From GCA-2687515 sp046582475 (GTDB lineage Bacteria; Pseudomonadota; Alphaproteobacteria; Rhodospirillales; UBA2165), in assembly GCA_046582475.1 (NCBI GenBank), contig JAYGEH010000503.1, positions 1-17,695 of the forward strand: a DNA stretch of 17,695 nucleotides. Reading direction: 5' to 3'. The stretch's first letter is position 1. Each line of letters opens with the position of its first letter. Both the position numbers and the translations under genes were made by a program. The notes under the pieces were generated by a model, which made no database searches, was not told the origin of the DNA, and saw only the letters and a program-made list of their open reading frames with translations. Positions 6,284 to 12,966 of this stretch are shown here, one piece after another.

Positions 6284-7870
6284 TCACTTGTCCGGCTGGC
6301 CTGGAAGGAGCCCCAGGCCTTTCAGCAGTTCGCGAACCTTTGACACCGGCACGCCCAAATTGGAGCCCCCATATTCGGGCAGAATGGCTGCATTGACGGC
6401 GACCACCTTGCCATCGATGTCGAGCACCGGCCCGCCGCTGCCGCCGTGCGTGGTTTCCGCATCGTAGACGATGGCCGCCGCCGTCGCCTGGCCGACAATA
6501 CCCCGGCTGGCGAGGGGCGCGATATGCATCTTCTGGGCCAATCTGGCCGCCACGCTCCAGAATTCCGTATCGCCGGAGTTTTGCAGTTCTTCGATAAAGG
6601 CCTCGCCCGACTGGGCCAGCATCGAGCGCAGGCCGGTGGGGTATCCCATCACAATTATTTCGTCGCCGGGCACCGGCGCCTTGGCGGCGAGGGTCAGGGA
6701 AATTTGCGGACCTTCCGCGTTTTTAAAGCGTAGCGCTGCCAGGTCCGCATTGTCAGCGGCCCGGAACAGCTCGACCGCGCCCGCCTCGGGAGACCCGGGC
6801 TTGTAGAAAATGAACTTGATCATCTCCGGTTTCAGGCCCCGGTCCATAAGCGCCGCGACACTTTCATCGTTCTCCCAGGGCAGGGCCACGTGCCGGTTGG
6901 TGATCAGCACCCGCTTTTCACCAGTCACGAAGCCGGTTCCGGTAAAGGTCCGTTCTGCCACCGGCCCATTGCCTTCGAGCGACAACAAGGGCTGGCCGAG
7001 AGGCTCAAGCAAGGGACGGCCCTCGCCATCGACAACATGGCGCAGCATGCGGCCACTGGAAATATCTCGAAAACCATAGGCACCTTGCAGAAAGACGACG
7101 GCGGGCAAGGTTTCGGTAATCACCCGGGCGGTGGCTTCCGAACGGTATTCCAAAGCCTTCAAGCGATCCGCATAGGAACGGATGCGGTTGCCGATGTCGC
7201 GCCGGAGGGCTTTGAGATCGTTGGGCGTCAACGCCTCCTTGCGCGCCCGGACCAAGGCGCGGGAAACGCTGTCAAGCCGGGAGGCATCCTGTTCGATCCG
7301 TTGTTGCAGCTGAACGTTCAGACGGTTCTGTTGGTAGGTCAAAACGACCAGGGCGGAAATCGCCGCGACGACGCCGAGGCGAAAGAGCAGCGTCGTCTCT
7401 TGCATCATCCGCCGCAGCAGTCCGCCAAAGGCCCGCCCCAGCCGCTGGGCCAGTGGCCGGCGGCTGGCGCGTAGATACGCAAAGCCGTCGCCAAGGATGT
7501 CGCCAATCGATTTGCGGACCGGTAAGTCTCTTTGATAGAGCCGAAAGCGCGACAACGGTACATGGTCGCCGAATTCGATCATGTCCCCATGAATTAGCTT
7601 TTGTCTGGCGATTACCTTCCTGTTTACCAGAACCGTCCGCTGATCAAGGGCTTCTATTTCAAAATTGCCGGCGGCAGAGTGGAGGCGCGCGATGACCCCG
7701 TCCCGTATTTCGCCGGGATGTGCCTCATCCACCCGGACCAGTCTGCCTGGACTCAGGATGACATCCATAGTGGAACCCTTGAGCCAGCTGACCGAACCTT
7801 TGGAGGGACCTGTCTGATGCAACAGGGCGGCCACGCTGTCTTGCTCACGCTTACTCGGCAATTTGTTCAT
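6284..7870 (-). CDS. Membrane-anchored trypsin-like serine protease with N-terminal FHA-like domain
   Basis: This 528-residue protein has three parts. Residues about 27-113 look like a degenerate FHA beta-sandwich (ending RTVLVNRKVIARQKLIHGDMIEFG), a phosphopeptide-binding fold in other proteins. A single membrane helix follows at about 161-179 (LLFRLGVVAAISALVVLTY), with an arginine-rich segment on the N-terminal side, so the FHA-like part should be cytosolic. A charged helical, possibly coiled-coil stretch at 182-250 leads to a periplasmic chymotrypsin-fold protease: TGFVTGEKRVLITNRHVA with H327, DNADLAALRF with D376, and THGGSGGPVLD with S478. All three catalytic residues are present. No PDZ domain is seen, unlike DegP. 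It lies downstream of a second protease gene on the same strand, with a 244-bp gap. Confidence 0.82.
   Translation of the reverse strand: MNKLPSKREQDSVAALLHQTGPSKGSVSWLKGSTMDVILSPGRLVRVDEAHPGEIRDGVIARLHSAAGNFEIEALDQRTVLVNRKVIARQKLIHGDMIEFGDHVPLSRFRLYQRDLPVRKSIGDILGDGFAYLRASRRPLAQRLGRAFGGLLRRMMQETTLLFRLGVVAAISALVVLTYQQNRLNVQLQQRIEQDASRLDSVSRALVRARKEALTPNDLKALRRDIGNRIRSYADRLKALEYRSEATARVITETLPAVVFLQGAYGFRDISSGRMLRHVVDGEGRPLLEPLGQPLLSLEGNGPVAERTFTGTGFVTGEKRVLITNRHVALPWENDESVAALMDRGLKPEMIKFIFYKPGSPEAGAVELFRAADNADLAALRFKNAEGPQISLTLAAKAPVPGDEIIVMGYPTGLRSMLAQSGEAFIEELQNSGDTEFWSVAARLAQKMHIAPLASRGIVGQATAAAIVYDAETTHGGSGGPVLDIDGKVVAVNAAILPEYGGSNLGVPVSKVRELLKGLGLLPGQPDK
6298..6322 (+). terminator. Hairpin serving the amidohydrolase transcript
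   Basis: GGCCTGG (6298-6304) and CCAGGCC (6313-6319) form a 7-bp GC stem with an 8-base loop followed by TTT, 66 bases after the amidohydrolase stop. It lies inside the 3' end of the convergent protease gene, so it may simply be coding sequence. Confidence 0.3.
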
Positions 7871-8114
7871 TGCTCGGTCATTCTACCGAATATTGGATTT
7901 GATGGCCGATTATTTTGACAGGCTTGAATTCTGGTGGTTGCGTAACCAAGTATTTAATTGTTGATAATAATCGATCGCAACAGGCGGATTACCCGGATTT
8001 CGGCGCTTATACCCGTCCCGGATCGGGCCAAATCAAGTCGATAATCGTCGTAGCATGTCTATCTATTCGCCGCCCAATTGGGGCGTTAGACCCTCGGCAG
8101 CCAAATGGCCACGG

Positions 8115-9224
8115 CTATGGCGGCGGCCGCGGCGGAGGACGGTCGATAAATCCCCTGGCCGACGGTGCCAGGCGCGGGTGATGTTTGGCCAACAGGCCAA
8201 ATGCCTGTTCCGCCATTGCCTTGTTCCCAGTCCATGTGCCGGCCTGAATCGCCAAGCGCAATATCTGGGCGTCGGCGGGCAGAATGTCCAGCAGGCGCTG
8301 GAGGTAGGCAGTCTCATCGTCGTAGCGGCGGGCCAGATGCAGGGTGACGGCCATGGCCACCAATGAGTTGATTGCGTTGGGATCCTGATTGAGGGCGCGC
8401 TCGAACAGGACAATGGCTTGATCGAGGTGGCGCTGGCGGCCGAACACGTGTCCAGCCAGGTCCATGAGCTGGCGGTTGCCCGACAACGTGCATTGCTCGT
8501 TGATGAGTGCCATATGGGAGGGTGCGAGCCGCTGGTTGGAAGCATTGGCCGCGTCCAGCGCCTCGGTGCATTTCCGGTAGGCAAGCCCGATGCGGTCGCT
8601 TATCTTCCGGTGTCCGTCGCCCGATTGGGCCTTGAGCCTTGCTATCTCGGATGTCGGGATGGCTTCGAAGCGTCCGTCGCCGCCGGAGGTGACGATCGCC
8701 ACCAGCTTTCCGGCGCCGTTGACCAGGGCGCCGCCCGAGTTGCCGGGCTGGCTGACCGCGGTGTGGTGAAGGCGCGCCAAGGGCCTGCCCAGGGCCGGCG
8801 GCAGAAGCGTGCGGCCAGGCCTGTAGACGCGAACCCGGCCGCTATTGACGTCGGCACCAACCGTAAACAATTCATCCGCCGCGATCGCTGGTGCGGTCTC
8901 AATCCGGCCTTCGCCGGCAAGCGACGGCGCCTTCAGAAGGATCAAGTCCCCGCCGTAGCCGCTCGGGACCACCTCGGCCAGGATGCGCGAGCCGTCTTTA
9001 AGAAAAACCTCGGCGCGGCGGTTGTCGGCAATCAGGTGGCGGTTGGTGACCAGCAATCCCGGCTCGATCAGCACGCTGCTGCCCATGGGATCGAACGAGG
9101 CGATCGGGAATACGCGGCCCATGGCGGCACAAACCGCCTCGGGCGCGGCGCAAGGGGTCTGCGCCTTGGCCTCCCACACCAACCCCGCCAAGGCCAATGC
9201 GGCTGCAAAAATAATCCGGATCAT
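8115..9224 (-). CDS. Exported trypsin-like serine protease with C-terminal TPR-like region
   Basis: From an ATG at 9224 the protein has 369 residues and begins with a clear Sec signal peptide (MIRIIFAAALALAGLVWEAKAQ). An in-frame TTG at 9251 with AGAGGA in front would add nine residues and place the signal peptide inside, so ATG is preferred. The protease domain shows VTNRHLIA (H63), GGDLILLK (D93) and SQPGNSGGALVN (S163), a complete catalytic triad. Two cysteines early in the mature protein could form a disulphide. From about residue 215 the chain is helical with repeats such as HLDQAIVLFERALNQDPNAI, typical of TPRs. It ends in a short proline/arginine run. The protein should be periplasmic. 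It precedes the FHA-like protease gene and may act on the same substrate or signal. Confidence 0.82.
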   Translation of the reverse strand: MIRIIFAAALALAGLVWEAKAQTPCAAPEAVCAAMGRVFPIASFDPMGSSVLIEPGLLVTNRHLIADNRRAEVFLKDGSRILAEVVPSGYGGDLILLKAPSLAGEGRIETAPAIAADELFTVGADVNSGRVRVYRPGRTLLPPALGRPLARLHHTAVSQPGNSGGALVNGAGKLVAIVTSGGDGRFEAIPTSEIARLKAQSGDGHRKISDRIGLAYRKCTEALDAANASNQRLAPSHMALINEQCTLSGNRQLMDLAGHVFGRQRHLDQAIVLFERALNQDPNAINSLVAMAVTLHLARRYDDETAYLQRLLDILPADAQILRLAIQAGTWTGNKAMAEQAFGLLAKHHPRLAPSARGFIDRPPPRPPP

Positions 9225-9367
9225 GATCAGATCATATCCTACGCGCGCCAAATGTCCTCTATCGCGTGTGAGACGGGCATGGCTCGCCGCGCCCGTCCGG
9301 CGGATTTCCTGGTGGTTTTCCTGGGCGGTGATTTCGTTTTAAACTTGGTTCCGCAACCGGGAGAGGG

Positions 9368-10492
9368 ATGATGAATAAAAGTGCTTCCTTGAAAGACATG
9401 GAAAAAGACCTGCTGTTTGTCGGCAGCGTGCCCTTGGATACCAGCGAAGAGGTGTTCCGCCTGATCGGCGACAGCGGGCTCAGCGCGGCGGCGCCCTGCT
9501 TGCCCGACGGCGAGGTTGGCGAGCGGCAGTATTGGATCGTCGGACTTGGCTACCGGGTCTATCACGGCCATCCCGATATCGAGACCGTGAACCGGCCGGC
9601 GCCGATCAACGGGATCGAGAATTGGCGGGCCACCAGCGCCAGCGACAATTGGACCTTCCGCGTCAAGGACGGGGTCACGGAGATTCATTTCGGCGACCCC
9701 GGCTGGCGCCTGGGCTATGCGCGCGACGCGCTGAACTCCTACTTCGTGTTCAAAACCCTGCGCGAGGAAGGCGCGATTTCGAACCAGGCCCGCTTCCAGG
9801 TGTGCCTGCCGTTGACCTATAGCGGCATCGGCACTTTGTTCCGGGACATCGGCGATTGGCCGGTCATGAGCGCCGCCTACGAAGAAGCCATGGCCGCCGA
9901 AGTGGCGATGATCGTTGCCAAGATTCCCCATGAGGACCTGGCCATTCAGTGGGACTTCTGTGTCGAGCTGGGCATGATCGAGGGTGGCGGCGCCAAATCG
10001 GGTCATGGCAGTTGGAACGATCTGCAAACCCCGCCGGCGGCGCTGATCGGTGCCTCGATCGCCCATATGTCGCCGCTGATCCCGCCCGAGGTTATGCTCG
10101 GCTTTCATCTCTGTTACGGCACCCTCGGCGGCTGGCCCATGCGCCCCAGCAACGATCTGGATAGGGCCGTGGATGCGGTCCATCTCATATTGGACCGTGC
10201 CGGGCGCCGGGTCGATTTCGTTCATATCCCGATCCTCGACAATGTCGGGTCCGAATATTTCACGCCGCTGCAAAACCTCAATCACGGCAATACGAAAATC
10301 TATTTCGGCGTCATCCACAATATGAGCGACTTGGGCGATTTCCGGAACAAGATTACCCGTTGCGCGCAATATCTGGACGATTTCGGCGTCGCTGCGCCCT
10401 GCGGATTTGGCCGCTACTCGGCCGCGGAAATGGCGGCGGTGATCGAAGACCACCAAACCGCATTGCAGATCCTGAACGAAATGCGCGCCTGA
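9368..10492 (+). CDS. MetE/UROD-like TIM-barrel protein of unknown substrate
   Basis: The 374-residue protein resembles the C-terminal catalytic half of cobalamin-independent methionine synthase. GSVPL near residue 19, AIQWDFCVELGM at 192-203, GFHLCYG at 245-251 and PCGFGR at 344-349 are the landmarks. H247, C249 and C345 match three of the four zinc ligands of MetE; the expected Glu ligand about 20 residues after the H-x-C motif is not obvious (only Asp residues occur there). Such orphan MetE-like proteins occur in aromatic-degradation clusters, and a thiol-based methyl transfer or demethylation is a guess. ATG codons at 9368 and 9371 follow GGGAGAGGG; the second gives the more usual spacing. 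It lies 69 bases upstream of the broken Rieske gene. Confidence 0.7.
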   Translation: MMNKSASLKDMEKDLLFVGSVPLDTSEEVFRLIGDSGLSAAAPCLPDGEVGERQYWIVGLGYRVYHGHPDIETVNRPAPINGIENWRATSASDNWTFRVKDGVTEIHFGDPGWRLGYARDALNSYFVFKTLREEGAISNQARFQVCLPLTYSGIGTLFRDIGDWPVMSAAYEEAMAAEVAMIVAKIPHEDLAIQWDFCVELGMIEGGGAKSGHGSWNDLQTPPAALIGASIAHMSPLIPPEVMLGFHLCYGTLGGWPMRPSNDLDRAVDAVHLILDRAGRRVDFVHIPILDNVGSEYFTPLQNLNHGNTKIYFGVIHNMSDLGDFRNKITRCAQYLDDFGVAAPCGFGRYSAAEMAAVIEDHQTALQILNEMRA

Positions 10493-10561
10493 TGCGTGCC
10501 TTGGCGAATGGTCCCATAGATAAAATACCAAATTGCGATTGGTAAACGGGGGAGGGCGTTC

Positions 10562-10915
10562 ATGTTCTCCCAGGAAGACAACGATCTGTTGTGCCGGGTC
10601 GGGCCAGGCACGCCGATGGGCAAGCTGATGCGCGAATACGGGATTGCGTGCCTGCCATCGTCGGAATTTCCGGAGCCGGACGGGCCGGTCAAACGCAGGC
10701 GATTGCTCGGCGAAATCTTCGTCCTGTGGCGGGGTACCGAGGGCCAGGTGGGCGCCCTGGCCGAGGCCTGTCCGTACCGGGGCGCGTCGCTGTATTTTGC
10801 CCGCAACGAGGAATGCGGGCTGCGCTGCGTCTATCACTGCTGGAAGTTCGATGTGGACGGCAACTGTATCGACATGCCGTCGGAGCGGCCGGTGCTGGCC
10901 ATCGCCTGGTCATAG
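10562..10915 (+). pseudogene. Truncated Rieske oxygenase (phthalate 4,5-dioxygenase-type) N-terminal fragment
   Basis: Residues 1-108 follow the N-terminus of phthalate-dioxygenase-type oxygenase subunits: NDLLCRVGPGTPMGKLMREY, a Rieske cluster region ACPYRGASLYFARNEECG with CVYHCWKFDVDGNCIDMPSE. After DMPSE (codons ending at 10885) similarity stops and the frame ends nine codons later, so the whole mononuclear-iron catalytic domain (about 300 residues) is missing. The Rieske motif itself is damaged: the usual C-x-H is C70-P-Y72, so one histidine ligand is lost, and YHGW reads YHCW. A good GGGGAGGG ribosome site precedes the ATG. The downstream sequence is the inverted 5' end of a CMD gene. 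A functional enzyme is very unlikely; the fragment is a relic. Confidence 0.85.
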
Positions 10916-10971
10916 AAGCGCTTTTGCGCTTCGTTCATGGCATCGGGCTGAATTTGCGGAATGCGCGTCAT
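10834..10971 (-). pseudogene. 5' fragment of a carboxymuconolactone decarboxylase (CMD) family gene
   Basis: On the minus strand an ATG at 10971, with AGGAG at normal spacing, opens a 45-codon frame. Its first ~29 residues (MTRIPQIQPDAMNEAQ, then KRFYDQAMASTGR) match the start of CMD/AhpD-like proteins, which are normally about 130-200 residues long. After the GR codons (near 10885) the frame enters the antisense of the Rieske fragment and ends at 10834, so the catalytic CMD core with its Cys/His residues is gone. The CMD family includes ring-lactone decarboxylases and peroxidatic disulphide enzymes, and is commonly found beside Rieske and extradiol dioxygenases. The intact start signals show this was a real gene before the rearrangement. 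Confidence 0.72.
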
Positions 10972-10998
10972 GTTCGGTTTCTCCTGCCTTTCGAAGAA

Positions 10999-11027
10999 TT
11001 GAGCCATCGGGATCGAACCGCTATGGT
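10999..11027 (+). promoter_or_regulatory. Possible promoter for the RidA-family gene
   Basis: TTGAGC at 10999-11004 and TATGGT at 11022-11027 are 17 bases apart and lie 35 bases before the RidA start codon, in the 90-bp gap upstream of the divergent CMD fragment. Each hexamer matches the sigma70 consensus at four of six positions. Confidence 0.35.
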
Positions 11028-11061
11028 CGGCGCCAAACCATTCCAACCAGGAGGCTCGAGA

Positions 11062-11445
11062 ATGGCCAAACGCAAGGCGATCTACGTGAAGGAATTTCTG
11101 CACGGCAACCCGATCCCGGCGGCCAGCCGCATCGGCCCGTTCGTGCAGACCGGCGTCATTTCCGGCAAGGACCCGGCGACCGGCGACATGCCGGACGCCA
11201 TGGAAGACCAGCTCACCAACCTGTTCGGCCATATCCGGCGTATCGTCGAGGCCGCCGGCGGCAGTACCGAAGACATATTGAAAATCACCTTCTGGATGGG
11301 CGATCCGTCGGAGCGGGCCAAGCTCAACGAGCCCTGGGTGGCGATGTTCCCCGACGAAGCCACCCGCCCAACGCGCCACACCTTGCCCGGCAGCGCCGCC
11401 GCCGCCTCCAAGGTGCAATGCAGCTTCACGGCCATTATTGAATAA
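11062..11445 (+). CDS. RidA / YjgF / UK114 family protein
   Basis: This 127-residue protein has the full length of the Rid family, whose trimers hydrolyse reactive enamine/imine intermediates in the cytosol. Family signs are IGPFVQTGVISGKDPATGDMP (24-44, split here), the central helix with NLFGHIRRIVEAAGGSTEDI, ITFWMGD, and the conserved arginine R105 in TRPTRHTLPG that binds substrate carboxylates. The Glu that follows near residue 120 in E. coli RidA is replaced (VQCSFTAIIE), so it belongs to a divergent Rid subfamily rather than archetypal RidA. The ATG has AGGAGG 8 bases upstream, which excludes longer upstream frames. Beside ring-cleavage genes, a role in deaminating an amino-muconate-like intermediate is plausible but unproven. 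Confidence 0.88.
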   Translation: MAKRKAIYVKEFLHGNPIPAASRIGPFVQTGVISGKDPATGDMPDAMEDQLTNLFGHIRRIVEAAGGSTEDILKITFWMGDPSERAKLNEPWVAMFPDEATRPTRHTLPGSAAAASKVQCSFTAIIE

Positions 11446-11470
11446 GGGGTGATCGAACAGGCGCATAGAA

Positions 11471-11920
11471 TTACGCCTCGAATTTCCCCAGCCGCCGCAG
11501 CAATTCGATGATGTTTTCGCGCACCGCTGCCTCCACCGCGCCTTGCAGCTTGGGCGTCGCCTGGCCGCGAAGGTCGAAATCCGCATCGGATTTGGTGGCC
11601 GGCTCCTGATAGCTGGTTTCCATGGTTTCGTCGAAAATTCCTTCGCCGGAGGATTTGCGGATAAGCCGGTAGCCGACGCTCATGAATATTTGGATCCTGG
11701 TTTCCAAAATTCCGGCTCCGGGGCGCTGAATAAGGCGCACTTCGGCGATAGCGCCGGGTAAGCTCGAAGCCGCCGGCAGGGATGCGAGCTGGCTGGCGCC
11801 GGGCGCCATCTTTTCGGACCGGGCCACCGTATTGCAGGCGGCCAGAGCAGCGAGCAAAACCAGGGCGATGGTTCTGCCGGCCAGTCCGCGGCGGATTCTG
11901 AACCTGCTTTCGGCATCCAT
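11471..11920 (-). CDS. Small putative lipoprotein of unknown function
   Basis: The protein has about 149 residues and begins with a basic stretch (RFRIRRGLAGR), a hydrophobic segment and a lipobox ending LAALAAC, so the Cys encoded at 11834-11836 should be lipidated and the protein attached to a membrane facing the periplasm. The rest contains a strand-rich centre (LPGAIAEVRLIQRPGAGI, then GYRLIR) and a C-terminal helix (VEAAVRENIIELLRRLGKF). I do not recognise a family. The start is either ATG at 11920 or GTG at 11926; the GTG overlaps the galE stop as GTGA, so translation is likely coupled to galE. No clear ribosome site is seen. It is convergent with the RidA gene, with only 25 bases between the stops. 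Confidence 0.7.
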   Translation of the reverse strand: MDAESRFRIRRGLAGRTIALVLLAALAACNTVARSEKMAPGASQLASLPAASSLPGAIAEVRLIQRPGAGILETRIQIFMSVGYRLIRKSSGEGIFDETMETSYQEPATKSDADFDLRGQATPKLQGAVEAAVRENIIELLRRLGKFEA

Positions 11921-11922
11921 GG

Positions 11923-12924
11923 TCACGTCTGCTTGCCGCCGAAATGGGCCTGGTGCCAGCGCCAGGCGTCTTCGATCTGGGCATCGATGGAAGGGCGCGC
12001 CGGTGTCCAGCCGAGAATATCGGCGGCGCGGGAAGAATCGCTGATCAGTTCCGCCGGATCGCCGTTCCGGCGCGCGCCCACGGTGACGGGAACCTCCCGG
12101 CCGGTGACGCGGGCCGCGCTGTCGATCACCTGGCGCACCGAGAACCCGGCGCCGTTGCCGAGATTGAAGGCGTCCGATGCGCCGCCGCCTTGCAGGTAGG
12201 CCAGGGCCCGGAGATGCGCCTCGGCCAGATCGGCCACATGGATGTAGTCGCGGACGCAGGTGCCGTCGGCGGTCGGATAGTCGTCGCCGAAGATGGTGAT
12301 GGCGGCGCGCCGCCCCAGGGCGGCGTCCAGCACCAGGGGGATCAGATGGGATTCGGGACTATGGTCCTCGCCGATGCCGGCCCGCCAATCGGCGCCGGCG
12401 GCGTTGAAATAGCGGAGCGCCACATAGGCCAGCCCATGGGCGCCGGCGAAATCCGCCATCATGGTTTCGGCGATCAGCTTGCTCGACCCATAGGGATTGA
12501 TCGGGCCGTAGGGGTGGGTCTCGTCGAGGGGCATGCGTTCCGGCGTCCCGTAAACCGCGCAGGAGGACGAAAACACCAGCGTGCCGCAGCCGTGGCGGCG
12601 CATGGCATCCAACAGCGCCAGGGTGCCGGTGACGTTGGTATCGTAATAAATCTCCGGCGCGGTTACCGATTCGGCGACATTGATCTTGCCTGCGAAATGC
12701 AGCACCGCGTCCGGCCGGTGCGCGTCGAAGACGGCGTCCAGCGCGGCACGATCGCGCATATCGCAGCGTTCCAGCACCCCCCATTTGACCGCCCAGTCAT
12801 GGCCGGTGGAGAGATCGTCGAGAACCACCGGCTGCATGCCGGCGCCCGCCAGGGCCTTGGCGGCGTGGCTGCCGATATAGCCGGCGCCGCCGACCACCAG
12901 TATTTTGTTCGCCGCCGAGGTCAA
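11923..12924 (-). CDS. galE: UDP-glucose 4-epimerase
   Basis: The 333-residue protein is a classical extended short-chain dehydrogenase of the GalE type, interconverting UDP-glucose and UDP-galactose with bound NAD+. The Rossmann motif GGAGYIGSH is at 12-20, followed by DDLSTGH (36-42), HFAGKINVAES (76-86), FSSSCAVYG with the catalytic S121 region (118-126), YGSSK with Y145 and K149, RYFNAAGAD (171-179) and CVRDYIHVADLAEAH (223-237). The length is normal. The frame starts at a TTG (12924) with no strong ribosome site, so the exact start is uncertain. It follows the amidohydrolase gene by 42 bases and overlaps the lipoprotein start. It supplies UDP-galactose for surface polysaccharide, a job unrelated to its catabolic neighbours. 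Confidence 0.93.
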   Translation of the reverse strand: MTSAANKILVVGGAGYIGSHAAKALAGAGMQPVVLDDLSTGHDWAVKWGVLERCDMRDRAALDAVFDAHRPDAVLHFAGKINVAESVTAPEIYYDTNVTGTLALLDAMRRHGCGTLVFSSSCAVYGTPERMPLDETHPYGPINPYGSSKLIAETMMADFAGAHGLAYVALRYFNAAGADWRAGIGEDHSPESHLIPLVLDAALGRRAAITIFGDDYPTADGTCVRDYIHVADLAEAHLRALAYLQGGGASDAFNLGNGAGFSVRQVIDSAARVTGREVPVTVGARRNGDPAELISDSSRAADILGWTPARPSIDAQIEDAWRWHQAHFGGKQT

Positions 12925-12966
12925 ATCACGCCCATATCACGCCCGAAGCCGGCCCAAATTTCCCCC

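Noticed and set aside
8418..9371. 317-codon plus-strand open frame
   Set aside because: Antisense to the exported protease, which has a signal peptide and a complete catalytic triad.
9239..10837. 532-codon minus-strand open frame
   Set aside because: It runs antisense to the MetE-like gene and into the Rieske fragment; the product has the His/Arg/Gly-rich look of a GC-bias shadow.
10591..11445. Extended 284-codon start for the RidA gene
   Set aside because: Upstream codons overlap the Rieske fragment in another frame; the strong AGGAGG site and family length fix the start at 11062.
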